From: Cephalopachus bancanus
Taxonomy: Eukaryota; Chordata; Mammalia; Primates; Tarsiidae
Direction: 5' to 3'
NCBI GenBank assembly: GCA_027257055.1
Contig: JAPVLO010000875.1
Span: 248,001-312,000 of the forward strand
Length of the DNA: 64,000 bases
Below are positions 27,401 to 39,714 of the stretch, piece by piece (position 1 is the stretch's first letter; the number at the start of each line of letters is the position of its first letter). Under the pieces are notes generated by a model that did not search any database, was not told the origin of the DNA, and worked only from the letters and a program-made list of their open reading frames with translations. The position numbers and the translations under genes are program-made.

Positions 27401-30230
27401 AACCCTCAGGTGACTAATGCAGTGTAGCATATGGTGCCTAAATTTGACCAGTGCACCAATGTATTGAAAGTATAGTTCCCAGTAGGACTGTATATTCTAC
27501 AGCACGGTAGTCTATGGACTATGAGACTTCAGTTCATGGTCAGTCTGGTGGGAAAAAAGGGGCCTCCAGGTAGCAGTGCCAGGTCAGATGATGTCTAGAA
27601 GTGCCACCCAGTACCAACAGCATAGCTGGCACATGTCCAAAGAATTCCCTAGCTGTGAGAGGACAAGATGGACCCAGGGCAAAAGTTTGGGTTTTTTGTT
27701 TGTTTGTTTGTTTTTTACTGCTGATGGTTTCTTATGAGAAGCCTGTGCTTCCATCATATAAGCACTGGATGAAAGGTCTTGAAGGATCCCCCATAACCCT
27801 GATGAGAGTGGAAGCTGATGACAGGAAGTTTCCCTGGGGCACCCATGAGAGGGACAGATTACCAGCACTAATGTAAGACCTAAAGAGCTCACATTTTTCT
27901 TTCTAAAGCCAGTATCCTAAATATAAATGCTCTCCTCCCTCCACAGGAAGCCAGACCAGTAACACAGTAACCCTCATTTTCCCAGAGGCACATGATGTGT
28001 GCCAGTAGTAATCCTGGAATCCTAGCTGATGGGAAGTCTGCTAACCTAAGGGTTTGGAGGCACAGACCTGGTAGAAGGGCAGTGGAGGAATGGAGTCCGA
28101 GTACCAGAGTACAGGATGTATGATTGCTTATAAGGTGTTGTGGTCCACAATATAGATTTAAGCTAGTGCCCATGATAGCTACCTTGTAACCCACTGGATT
28201 GACAGCCTGATATCAGAACATGCATGACTTCTTCACAAGGGAAAAACGTATTCAGAAGTGCCACTGAGGTGTCAGTGTCTAGGAAGGATGAGTCTAGAAC
28301 CACCAAGGATCTAGAGGTGGGGATGAACTGAATACCCAGTGGGCTCCAGGTTCCCAAGCCTTATAAGGAGGGTGATGGGTGCAGGGGTGCAAGATATCCC
28401 CCAAAATGGTCACACTGGGACCATGAGAACACATGGAACCTAGAGACTGGGCCAGCTGGTGTTTAGAAGGTCTCCAGAAATACTAATGCATGGACAAGCT
28501 GGTGATCAAAAGAGTTTCAGGTTCAATTGCTTACATGCAATGAGGACTGAAAGAGACATGATTTTTCACTACCAGGTCTGCCTGGTGATGGGAAGGGTTT
28601 TGGATGTGGGTAGATGGGTGGCCTATGAACCTCTGCTGCTTCCAAGCAAAAAGGAGCACTGGGATCCTAGCAAGAGTCTATGTAAATGGTGGGACAATTC
28701 CCCTGGGTACCTACTCAGGGACAAGGGCAGGGGAAGGTACAGGTACGAAGTGTGCTCATAATTGCTCTGATTTCAGAGTGCAAAGTGCTTATTGTACCCC
28801 AGTGCAATGTCTGTACATTGACCGAATGTGCTCAGGATTCAACAGTAAGAGGGCAAATTGATGAGCAGAAAACTCCCAGGCCCCAGACATGCCTGCAGAT
28901 TGTAGACAGGAATGATCCCAGAAATATTTAGGGCCTGAAGGGTCCATGTGACATTAATGCTGTGGAAAGTGACTTCCTGCCAGAAGGGACTCCAGGGTAA
29001 AAACATGCTGGATGTTTGGTTCCCAAGAGGGCCACATGTTCCACTGCGTGAGATCTGATTAGGGTCCTTGGGACTTCAATTCGTGGGCATTCCAGTTGCA
29101 AAGTGGGTCCCCAGGACAGCAGTTCCTGAGCAGATGTCTGGCAGCGCTTTCCCCACTGCCTCAGACGAATGGCTGGTACATATCTAGAAGAGCCCCAGGG
29201 CCTGAGAAAACAGACTCATCCGAAAGGACTCTTCAAACTGGCAGCCTAATGGGAGGAGCCTGGGTTCCACTGGTGGGGGCAGGGGGGTGGTTGAAGGATC
29301 CTAGGAATCCCAGGGAGGTGGCAAGCTGGTCACCAGAAGATTCCAGGGCATTCATATGACAAACATGTGACCAAGTGAGCTTAATATTCCTGATTACTGG
29401 ATGACCCCAAAGGTCCAGAAAGGTTCATATTTCCCTGCAGGAAGCCACTGTCATAATTGCAAATTCTCTTATTTCCATAGCTGGCGGGCTGGCAGAAGAA
29501 CCCTCAGTTCTCCAGTGCTCACACAGGCTTGTGGTACGAGGCAACCTAGAACTTTAACTTGTGGAAAGTTTAAGAGCCAGAAAACTTCCCAAGGGCACTA
29601 GCAAAATGAGATTAAATGATCAAATGCGGCCCCAAAACCCCATGCTCTGGAAGATGGATGGCCGACAGATTTCTATTATCCACAAAAGGGAGCAGGCTAT
29701 AGCCGCAATAGCAGCCCTGGAAATCAGTGCATGTGCAGTATGTTTTTAGAGGGTGATCTTAGACTACCAGCGCCAGGACCAAAAACGTCCAAAAATTGCT
29801 CTGGGTGGTCACTTAGGTGGCAGATACACGTTCGAAAGAGTCTCAAATTCTGAAGGAGATATGGACCCAGGACAAATGGACTACTTAGACTGATGACTCT
29901 GGATTCTGCAGCTCCCAGGTCTCTTAAAGTCACCTTCTAACAAGTATAATGATTGTTATCAGTGCCCTAGAAAGTTCTTTTAGGGTGGTGTATGCAGGAA
30001 GTCTAAAGCTTTGAAGGCCTTCAGGATACCAGTTCTTGGTCATGTTGATGTTCCTAAGTGTCTTCAATTCAGCATCTGGAGGGCTGTAAACTGACCTGAA
30101 GGATCCCTGAACATCAGTGCCAGATCAGACTGTGTTTGTTTCCTGATAGGGGAATCTTTTGTTGACCTCTACTCTTCTGGATTCACTGCAGTGACTGGAA
30201 ATGTTCCTGAGCCCCAGCATGTACAGTGGC
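24431..30230. repeat. Right edge of array: more diverged, shorter-period blocks
   Basis: The same motif family continues, but the 7.5-kb order is absent. Single blocks related to different parts of the unit are present. 'tttcaacagcaggcaggc' at about 25,312 has relatives at about 27,293 ('tttcaagaacaggcaggc') and 28,842 ('attcaacagtaagagggc'), spaced about 2.0 and 1.55 kb. The 'ccacagcacaggtgcaggctag' block at 26,598 has relatives at about 24,670, 28,150 and 29,680. The 'actaaccaaaaagggttat' block at 25,040 matches 4,890, 12,385 and 21,555. Motifs fade at about 30,230. Confidence 0.75.
27691..27716. repeat. (TTTG)n short tandem repeat
   Basis: A short run of gttt units lies inside the array's right edge. 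Confidence 0.8.
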
Positions 30231-31489
30231 TGCTCCTCATGTACTCTTCACTCCTGAAACACATGTCTAGTACTTTTCCGGGAAGAAATGTATCCCACTA
30301 CAATTTTAAATTCATCTAAACTGCATTTTACAAATGAAGATAACAAATTCTCAAAAACAAGTATGGAAATTTACCATCCTTGAACTCTTCCAGAAAACTC
30401 TTCTTAAATAAAAGACAAGCAGGGAATTTGTATGCAAAAAAAATTGCAGCAAAGATCTTATCCATATATATACAGGAATGTTTAAATAATTTTGATCAAT
30501 GCTATTACAGAAGATAATATGCAGATTATAATTCCCAAAAACAAAAGCTACATTATGTATGCCTAATTATAATTTCACCCTAGTAAATTAAAATCAAAAT
30601 CCCTGTTAACACATCTATGCAGTAAAAGAGAAAGGAAACCAAACTGGCTTTACCCCTTCTCCTTTGGGCATAGGGTTCAGTCCTAAATTTTGTTAGTGTA
30701 AATGATTCATTTATTTTTAAAAAGATTTAATTTCCCTTATGATGGAGAGGCATAACCCCATATCTTAGATAAATTTAACTGAATTTTTTGATGTAATAAG
30801 TTATGACAAAATTGAAAATTTACTTTGATCATATGTGATACTTATATATAATGCATGTGTATGATATATATGATATACAATTCATATATACAGATATGGT
30901 TTATATAGCTATATTTCAAAAGTTTCACCTTGGCGGTGACTAGGACCGAAGGAAAATGTGTGTGGTTAGATGAACTAAAGGCCTTTGTGAGCAGTAACAT
31001 TAAGATGTTTTATGCTCTTGGCTGGTTTATATTTCCCTATATTATTTTAAACCATCATGAACTCTCAATTATACACATCAGCCTTATATTCATAAGACAG
31101 AAAAGTACAGCCTTGCTGGCACCACATCTCTGGTGAGTTTGGCTTTCCAAGCCCAAAGTAGAACTGAGAAAGGTAGGAATAGGTGATAAGAGACCACCTA
31201 TGTCTATGTGTAGAAAAGGCCAAAACAGGAAGTAGATACTAACAAATTTATTTTACCCAAATGTCACAGAAAGTTAATTGAAGAGAGATCAGCAAAAATG
31301 AGAATTACTGTAATACAAATTGTGAGGAAGCAATTAATATCCAGAGTTTCATTTTAGGAATTAACTGAGAAAAATGAGTTTGAATAAGAGATTTAAAATT
31401 TTTAAAGTAGTAATGTCAAACTAAACACAGATTGTTTACTTTATAAATCATTGTAAGGAAGAAAAGAAAAATATATGTTTGATAGCTTT
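30231..31489. other. AT-rich intergenic sequence, nothing recognised
   Basis: The array motifs stop and AT-rich sequence begins. A small TA-rich patch lies at about 30,840-30,910. I see no gene and no recognisable transposon. Confidence 0.6.
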
Positions 31490-31975
31490 TTTGATATATC
31501 AACTTGGTTAGGCTACAGTCTCCAGTTATTCAAACATTCATCTAGGTTTTGCTCTGAAGGAATTTTTAGATGTAATTAAAGTGTAACTGATTGACTTTCA
31601 GTCAGGTTGGGCCTGACTTAACCAGTTAAAAGGCCTAAAAGTGGGGCTAAGGCTTTCCTGAGACAGAGAAGATGTTCCACCTGCGTATAGTAGTGTCCAC
31701 CTGTGCCATGGGTAACTTCTGTCTTGGTCATAATTGTTGCTTCCTGACTGCCTGTGGGCACAGCTTTGACCCATGCCTATGGGTTCCAACCTGTTTATGA
31801 GTGTTTCCTTCCTGACTCTCTGCCTTGCAGATTTTGTACTTGCTTAGGCAGTCTCCACAGTCATGTAAGCCGATTCTGTGTAATAAATCAATCTCTCTCT
31901 CGCTTGGATATGCATACACACACAATATCTTACAAATACCTACCTTGCTGGTTCTGCTTATCTAGTTGAATTGAT
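31490..31975 (+). repeat. Ancient interspersed repeat, family not assigned
   Basis: The order 'tcaacttggttaggctacag', 'agatgtaattaaagt', 'aggttgggcctgacttaa', 'cacagtcatgtaagcc', 'ataaatcaatctctctc' and 'ttgctggttctg' follows a well-known old medium-repeat layout in mammals. I cannot give the family name with certainty. Confidence 0.55.
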
Positions 31976-32079
31976 TGATACATTATAACAACAGTAAAAA
32001 AGCCTAGAAATACCTTAGGTGAAATAAGGTGAAACAGATTAATATTTTTAATATTAAAAAAAAACAGTAGGGCAAATGA

Positions 32080-33080
32080 CAGGTAAATTCAAGAGGTAGT
32101 TCTTTGACAAATCAAACAAAATAATTTGTTAACTAAGCAAAATTAAATACGAGAGAGGGGAAAAAGACAAATGCATGTGGAAATGAAAAGATTATTGGAG
32201 TCTATTTTCTGCAACTTTGGTTTAAAAACTTTTTCGGTGTTATATAAAATCCTGAAATTGACTCAAATACAGTTAGAAAATCACAATAAACCAAATGACT
32301 ATGGAAGGATTAGAGTTTGTGGTCAAAAGGACTACTCTCTCAAAGTCTATACTGCTTTTTTACTTATCATTTCATTCAAATTATTGGGAATAGATTGTAT
32401 GCCATTAACTACTCAAATCATAAGGAACATAGACAAAAAATTAAGACATTTATATGAAGCTAGAAAACTGGATATCACTTCTTTATGTTCACATATAAAT
32501 TCTAGGTAAAATATTAGCCGACATAGTGCAGAATCACATTAAAAAATAAAGCTTCAAAACAAACTGGTATTTATACTACACGAATGATTAACATAATAAT
32601 TGTATTATGCATAGGATCATTTTGATAGATTCTGATAATGCATTTAGTAAACTTTAATATCCATCCCTAATAATAAAATTCCTCACTAAAAGAGAACTAT
32701 AAAGATACTTCCTTAATCTTTAATAAATGTATGTTTTCTTCAAATTAATGTGCACACATGTATATACATGCATATTGGTAGACGCATATTAAATGATAAA
32801 ACGCCAGATGCATTTATATTAAATTCAGAGCAATAAAAAGATATCTAAAATGTTATTACTCATGAACATTTTGGAAATCTTGACAAAAAATAAAAAGAGA
32901 AAACAATAGGAGGTATACATATTGAAAAAGTGATGAAGTCTTCAATTGTACATGGTAGGGTCCTATACCTGAAAAATTCCACAGAATAGACAAAAAAATT
33001 CACAAAGTTTTTGGGTAATTAAAATGTTAAATATAAAAGCTTCTTTTGCTACAAAATTTTTTTGAACTCTATGGAAAAAC
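32080..33080 (+). mobile_element. Ancient L1 fragment (ORF2 region), heavily decayed
   Basis: Successive L1 ORF2 landmarks appear in order: 'tagttctttgacaaatcaa' (about 32,097), 'cctgaaattgactcaaat' (about 32,250), 'aggatcattttgatagattc' (about 32,611) and 'aaattcctcactaaaagag' (about 32,676). Frames are broken many times and there is no 3' end. It is non-functional. Confidence 0.75.
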
Positions 33081-33170
33081 ATTGGGAAAACAAAACAAAA
33101 CCCTGAAGAGTCATGTCTTATTATTGCCTAGAAACACTATTATAAAAATTCCTGCTGTGAATTTTAGGTA

Positions 33171-33215
33171 AGAAATATATATATATATACACATATATGT
33201 ACATGTGTATATACA
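33171..33215. repeat. (TA)n-rich microsatellite
   Basis: An alternating TA tract merges into mixed ac/at/gt dinucleotides. Confidence 0.85.
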
Positions 33216-33478
33216 TAATCTAATACCAGCTGTAATTAAAGTATCACTCTTAGAGACTAAAATTGCATTATGATCTCTAATACTTTATGAGAGAAAGCAT
33301 GATAGCGTGTACTAATTTATTCTTCTATTCAAATAATGTCATAAAAGCATTGAATGAGACTTCTGTTTCCCTGCAATCCCACTAAAGATGTCCATTGTTG
33401 CACTGATATTAAGTGGTGATGATTATAATAAAATAGTTCAAACAATAATCTCTTTTACTAACTTAACAAAAAATTCCA

Positions 33479-33787
33479 GCTGGGTACAGTGGCTCACGCC
33501 TGTAATTCGACACTTTGGGAGGTCAAGACAGGTGAATTGCTTGAGCTCAAGAGTTCAAGACCAGTTTGGGCATTGTAATGAAACCTCATCTCTACACAAA
33601 ATCAAAAAATTATCCAGACACGGTGTTGTGTGCCTGTAGTCCCAGCTATTCAAGAGGCTGAGGTAAAAGAATATCCTGAGCCTAGGAGGTCAAGGCTGCC
33701 ATCAGCTGTGATGGTCGTGATTATGCCACTGCACTTCAGCCTGGGTGGCAGCGAGATGGTGACTCAAAAATAAAAATAAATAACAAT
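33479..33787 (+). mobile_element. Old full-length Alu (AluJ-like)
   Basis: Left arm starts 'gctgggtacagtggctcacg', the linker is A-rich, and the right arm ends '...gactcaaaaataaaaataaa'. It is diverged throughout. 'aaaaattcca' flanks it at 33,469-33,478 and 33,788-33,797, a 10-bp target-site duplication. It is closer to the general Alu pattern than the elements at 55,829 and 63,508, so probably older. Confidence 0.92.
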
Positions 33788-33954
33788 AAAAATTCCAAAT
33801 TTTAAACCATTTTATAAGTATAGCAAAATGCCAATTAAATTTTACATGCTCATAAAATTTATATATATTATTTTATTTGTTTGGCAGAGGAGCAAGAATG
33901 TCATGTGATGACTTTAAACATCTGGGAGAAATTTAGTTTAGAGGCAGGTAGAGG

Positions 33955-34135
33955 TAGGACAAAGCAAAGTCTAGGTAATTTACTTCATTTCCATGCACTT
34001 CAGTTACCTCTATTATCTGTAATCAATAGTGCCTTTTACTTCCAGATATTCTGAGCTTTAAAGTAAGTAGAGTATGTGAAAAGGAATAGTAATAAGCCTA
34101 ACATGCAGTGGATACCCAGTAAATGCCATCTCCCT
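33955..34135 (+). mobile_element. MIR fragment
   Basis: 'gtaatttacttcatttccatgc', 'acctctattatctgtaat' and 'tggatacccagtaaatgcc' follow the MIR 3' half. It is diverged. Confidence 0.6.
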
Positions 34136-35348
34136 TCCTTTTACCCTACTTAGATGAGCTGGTTGCCTAGATGAGATGATTCAGCAACCTATGATTTGGG
34201 CCAAACTATTTTGATACCAAATCAGGGTTCTTAATATTTTACCGAGTAGAATATTTCGGAACTATCGCATTTACCAGCACATGCATCCTGATGTGATTTG
34301 AGTACTGATGTGGTCTTTGGGATCATGTTTACTCTTTCTGTAACACTAGGATGCAAAATACAGGTATTGGACCAATTAAGGCAAACTCCCAAAACCTTAA
34401 CATGGTAGGTCTGTAAATTAGTTCCTATTGCTCTTTATCTTCTCTTCTGATGGAGCTAGAGCTTAAATCTGATCACTAAATCTCCTCTTCTCTGTTTAGA
34501 GTCTCATGGGATTTCACTGCACCCACAGGAACCATTTTACCTTTAAGTTTCAGAGGAAAGAAATGATGAGTTAGGGAATTCTTTCTTAGTTAACATACTC
34601 TTGGTTTGTGATAAATATTAGGTTAATGTGTCATCAGAAGGCTTGGGATTTTTTTTCAGATACAAATAAAATGGTTGCTCTATCTTCGAGTATACAGTCT
34701 TGCTTTTCTCATGTATTTGTTTGTTAGTGGACTTTTTGTTAGCAGATATTTGACATTTCAAGATTGTCTGGGAACTTTTCAGTTTAATAAATATGTCAAA
34801 TATAGCAAAATATCTTATAGGACACAACTAATGAATATGAAGTCCCCTTAGAGAAGAAGAAACGAAGGACCACAATTTAATTATGGCAGTTTAAATCAAA
34901 GGAATCTTAATTTATATCTTAACAACCTCTAAAAGGAAAAAAAAAGTGACCATGTTTCTTACATAAAAAATAAAGTTAAAACAGCTGCCAGTAAGACTGC
35001 ATATTATGTAGCACATTTTAAATATAAATAGGTCATGAAATGAACCATCTTATATTTGTGTCCTAAGGCAGAAAATTACTATAGTTTGTTTTCTACTTTC
35101 TGATAGTGTTTTGAGGGAAGTTACAATAAACACATATGCAACAAGACTAACAAAGAGAAGAACTTTCACATCAATGGGAATATTATATCAGAAAATGCAA
35201 GCTATAGAAACCAGGCTTCAAATTTCACCAGAAGCATCTTAAGAATTTTATTGCCTAAAGGAAATGTACTAAGGTGAGGGACGAGAGATGATTTCTTTCT
35301 TGCTATAAACACTAAGAGAAATTTTTCATAGAGTTATTTATCTTTAAA
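34136..35348. other. AT-rich intergenic sequence, nothing recognised
   Basis: I see no supportable gene, repeat family or structured element here. Confidence 0.55.
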
Positions 35349-35355
35349 TAAAAAC

Positions 35356-35535
35356 GTTTTTTTTTTTTAATTTTAAAGATGTGGGGCACAATTCAGGGTT
35401 AGGTATACAAATGTTCATTATGCAGGTACCCTTGTTGATGAGGTGTGCCCCTCCCTCCCCTGGCAGTTTCCCTCAACTGGCCATCCCACCCCCTTCCCCG
35501 TCCCCTGGCAGTTTTCCACTACTGCCAATCCCTAA
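35356..35535 (-). mobile_element. Short 5'-truncated L1 3' end (lineage-specific type)
   Basis: On the minus strand it reads as the same 3' end seen at 51,778, 61,632 and 63,345: attggcagtag, a G-rich middle, 'caacaagggtacc', 'aatgaacatttgtatac', then an A tail (poly-T at 35,356). The G-rich part with 'aaactgccagggga' is repeated once, so this copy has a small tandem duplication. Near-identical flanks (aaaaacgtttt / aaaaaagtttt) suggest a target-site duplication. Confidence 0.8.
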
Positions 35536-37829
35536 GAAAAAAGTTTTATTATTTAAAATTGGAGAAATTAACACTTAAGATATTGGATTGTTTGCATTTA
35601 ATATCAATTTGTATTATGCTAAAAAATCTTATTATACTGCCAAATTAATTCTGAAACCTTGAAAAGATAGTTTCAAAACAGCTGGTTACAATTATTTAAT
35701 TAATCCATGACTAATTGTATGAGATTTAATATAATAATGTTTATTTTCATACAATCTATGGTAAAATATATTCCAAATATGGCCACCAAGTTCTGTAGAA
35801 ATATGTTATTAATCACATTATAACTCAAAGATGACATATTCAGTATAGAAAAATAATTTGAGAGCACATTGAGGTTTACATCACCCTAAATTTTTAAGAC
35901 AAATGAAAAATTCCCAACCTTTTTCAAGTTTCAAAATTGCTTTATCACCAAAAAGGAAAGGAAGTAACTTTGGAGGGAAGTGGGGACACCAAGTAGAAGG
36001 AGACCTAAAGGAGATTTCTTGAGAATGATTTGCCAAATGATTCTTTATAGATTTAAAAGAAGAACAAAGCAATGTATACATGTAAAAATGATGAAAAGTC
36101 ACCTCCTCAAAAGCCTCATTGGACAGTCAATATTTTGGTTAATTTACCATTGTCCAGGCTCAGGTCTACAGGCGTATTACCTCAAATATTTTATTTAAAG
36201 AGCACAAGAACAGGCTGCTCACTCAAAATCAGATTTATATTTACCAAGTTCAGAGATAAATTTATAATTAAAATTTGTAAAATCAAAATAAAAATTATTG
36301 ACTTGTCAATATCTATAGACTGGAGATCATATGCAGTAAAGCATATATGTTGACATGACTAATACCTTTTCTTCCTTTAGATATATCTATAGCAAAAAGC
36401 CAAACCATAACTGAAACACTAGTAGAGCATGAAATGATGATAGAAGACAGATAATCTTAGGATGTATTTTTTAATTGTAAGGTAGCTCAAGTAGTCCTCC
36501 TCATGATAGTGCCATAATAGTATTTATGATCAAGACTCACTCTCCCCTAGAGAGCACTGGGGTGAGGTTTACATACATTTCCTTCACCAACTCTTCTTTT
36601 TAATTTTTGTTGCCAGCCAACCCCAATCCAATCATTTTTATGTAATTTGATACCGCCAGTCAAATTACTAAAAAAATAAGAAAATATATATTTAATCAAG
36701 ACTGGGAAGTATACTACTACTTAAAGTAGTCTGGTCTAAATCTATAGATTAAATCAAGACAGCACATCTCCTTTGTTTCTGACTTTTTTTTTTTTTACAA
36801 TAAACAACTTAGCAACACAATTAAAGTGTATCTGGAATATGATTGCATGTAAGGTTCCATGACATGACTCATGTAGAAGACTTGTTAACATACCTGGAAG
36901 TAAAGTGGCCTATTTTCCCAATCAGCCCTATTTTAAGAAAGTAGAATATAAAGTAGGATTAGAATCAATATATTTAATGATCTAGTATCCTTGATTTAAA
37001 ATGAGAATGCAAATCGAGATGATTTTATTTTTATTAAAACCAGTAATGTACCCTCCAGTTTGAACCTGAATATATTTTTAAGTATTTAAATTATTATTTT
37101 TATCTATATAAATAAATGATAGAGGAAGAAAAATATAAGGGGCTACTGGGGTTAGATCTTGAAAAAATAATAGCAATAAAGTTCTGGTAGTATTGCAGAG
37201 GTTATACATTTTTTGCATGTAATGGCAATCGTATTTTAGTTGGTACTCATGGACATGAATTAAAAGAATGAATTGAAATGGACATGATACTTTCATCTAT
37301 TATTCAGCAAGTTATCAAATGAGGTGTTTTGACTTACAGTGAGCAACTTCAACCTATCATTTTTGCCAGTCTAAAAATCTGATTAAAAGTCAAGCAAGTG
37401 CAATGTGAATGTGCTTTCCAGAAATGTTCTAAATATGTATAAATGGCTGTTTCTGTGGCTTCTCTGATTTAAGCAGTTTTTTTTTTCTGAGACACCGAGA
37501 TACTAGAACTGAGATGAACACAGGTACCTCAAAGTGAAAACAACAGAATTTCAACTGAGCACCTACCTCACAACCAAGTTTATTTTCCTATTCACCCTTT
37601 TCATTATGCTCCAGTCATACTGATCATCTTTTGATTTCTTCCACATACCTTAAATTCTAAGACATGCTGTTTCCTTTTTCAGTCTTTATATTTTTGCTTT
37701 CCTAGAATGGATATCTGTACTCAGATATTTGTATGAATGAAGTCTCTGAAAGAGTAACTAGGCTAGAAGATCTGCTTCTAATGCGATTCACTCGTATGGT
37801 TGCCAGTTTGTTGCTGACTGATGACAGAA
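35536..37829. other. AT-rich intergenic sequence, nothing recognised
   Basis: I see no gene or clear repeat. Short homopolymer runs occur, for example poly-T near 36,785. Confidence 0.55.
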
Positions 37830-38105
37830 CTTATTTTCTCTCAACAGAGCTACTTGAGTGTTCTTACAATATGGAGGCTGACTTCTCCAAGATGAGCTAT
37901 ACAAGAGAAAGAAAGCAAGGTATACTTGGGCTTTATATAACCTAGACTTGGAAGTGTATATTATCACTTTCACTACATTCTATATTTAGAAGTGATTACT
38001 GAAGATCATCCCACTTGGAGAGGGAGGAGAACTAGATTCCACTTTTTGAAGGGAAGAGTGTCAAAGAATTTGCATCCTATTTCAAAACCTTCATATTAAG
38101 TTTCC
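37830..38105 (+). repeat. Ancient interspersed repeat, family not assigned
   Basis: 'agtgttcttacaatatgg', 'gctgacttctccaag', 'caagagaaagaaagcaag' and 'gtcaaagaatttgcatcc' follow a layout I recognise from an old mammalian interspersed repeat but cannot name. Confidence 0.45.
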
Positions 38106-39714
38106 GGACTTTTTAAAATATAAATGTTTGTCCCTCAGTTAACATAACAGATATTGTATTGTTTATGAAATTAATACAATTACAATAATGGTATCTGATA
38201 TTTATTGCATGTTATCTTCTTGCCTTTAAACATGTGAACTTTCTAGCTGCCCTTAAATTTTAAATTTAGTTTTATTATATCTAGTGTTGTTGTTTTCTTC
38301 AAGTCTTATCAAGGGAACTTTTTCTCCAGTTTTATAATAGAAATACATAGAAAACCATATTTCATTCACAAATTGATTTGCAGCAATGTGGGACACATAC
38401 ATTCTGTTATGTCCTGTATAATGTTAAATATAAAATATGTGAATTTTAGGTCACTGTAAAAGTTGCCTAGTAAAAGATAGTAAATTGTATTATGTATAAG
38501 ATCTATGCATCTACATTTCATTTTAACCAGTTAATTAAAAAGAAATTATTTTTAAATTGTATGACCTATTTAATTTTTTAAGATTTGTATATAATACTAA
38601 AAAATGAAGAGTGATCACATAAAATATAAAAAGTATTAATATTGTTTTTTGTAATAATGGTGACTTAAATTAATGTTTTCACTGAATTGTTGAATGTTAC
38701 TTCACCTATAAAATTCTTAGTATTTGAAACAACTAATATGATAAGTAGTTTTTTTGTAAAAATATAAAGTAAAATCTACTCATCACTGGCATCTTATGTT
38801 CAAGTGATTAAACAGAAGTGTGTTCAAGTGCTTCTAAATACTCTATAGTTAATCAAGTCTTAAAACAGCAGAGTGCATTTTAAAAGCAAACAAATGTACA
38901 GAACTCTTGAAATTAAAGGCCTTATCATCATCCATTATATTTAAATTATTCATCCTCTGGACTGATATATTTCCTGGAGATATATTCAGTTATAAGCAAG
39001 AAGGGAGAAAACTATTTCTGTTCTTCAGCTAGAAAAGCTCAGTTATATCACCAGCTGGAATCTAAACACAACGCATAGCCTAGTGTTGAGTGGAATTAGC
39101 ATCTTAAAAGTATCTTTTGAAAATAGTTGTTCATTGTAACCATTTTACTAACCAAATATGTCAGTGTTGTTTTCTTTCTGCTTCTTGTGATTTTTTTTTC
39201 ATAATTCAGAAAAGTGTTTGTTTTCAAAGTGAATTATTCTAAATAGACCAACTAAATCTGCTTTATTTCTCCCCAGGCAGCAGCACGATATTTTTGGAAA
39301 AGACAGGTTGCAGAGTCAATTAAAACTATGTTTGAATTGCACTCTTCCTTTTATTTGCATGTGATCTTAGCAAGTTATTAATCTTATCTCGAGTGCAGTG
39401 TTCTTAAATGAAAAAAAAAAGGGTTAACACCCAATATTTGGTGATTTTCTAATGATTCAACTAGACAACATGTATATCTGACATATAACAGATATGTAAT
39501 AAATAAAAGTTCTTCACTCTTTTCCAAAAAATGCTGTCCTCTGATGTCATTTTGATAAGTAAAAAACACCTTGCAAAACTTTTTCAAAGACAATTATATG
39601 CGGATACAACCTGTAACTGGATTTTGAGAAAATCATGAAATAACAGAGACAAACCTCTGTTTTCTGTTGAATCTAGTTTAAGAAACACATTTCCTTTCTA
39701 ACCATTACCTGATA
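38106..39714. other. AT-rich intergenic sequence, nothing recognised
   Basis: I see no gene or repeat. A splice-acceptor-like 'tttatttctccccag' at about 39,263 is followed by about 30 open codons, too weak to call an exon. Confidence 0.5.

Larger units (their letters stand above)
120..30230. repeat. About 30-kb diverged tandem (satellite-like) array with higher-order structure
   Basis: The whole stretch is built from variants of one word family: tttccacagca, caggcaggctggtggcca, gaagggtcccc, cagcagtgcc. A 'ttccacag...caggctggtg' core can be followed at roughly 0.2-kb steps, for example near 27,095, 27,297, 27,497, 27,720, 27,940 and 28,150. Larger blocks recur collinearly at about 7.5 kb. Copies are clearly related but well diverged with many indels, so the array is old. 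GC is about one half, against roughly a third in the DNA to the right. No L1 or LTR is recognisable inside. I do not recognise it as alpha, beta or gamma satellite, SST1, ACRO or a subtelomeric repeat. Open reading frames here are short, lie on both strands and shift frame between copies, so I call no gene. Confidence 0.9.

Noticed and set aside
120..30230. Identification as a known Y-linked satellite such as a 125-bp-unit array
   Set aside because: The spacing of the core motif does not give a convincing 125-bp period, and the flanking Alus do not look human, so I did not assign it.
120..30230. CRISPR-like or prokaryotic repeat system
   Set aside because: The repeats are long, diverged and contiguous, without constant spacers, and the DNA is plainly mammalian.
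39263..39390. Splice-acceptor-like site followed by a short open frame
   Set aside because: About 30 codons with no donor site or recognisable protein; such combinations occur by chance in AT-rich DNA.
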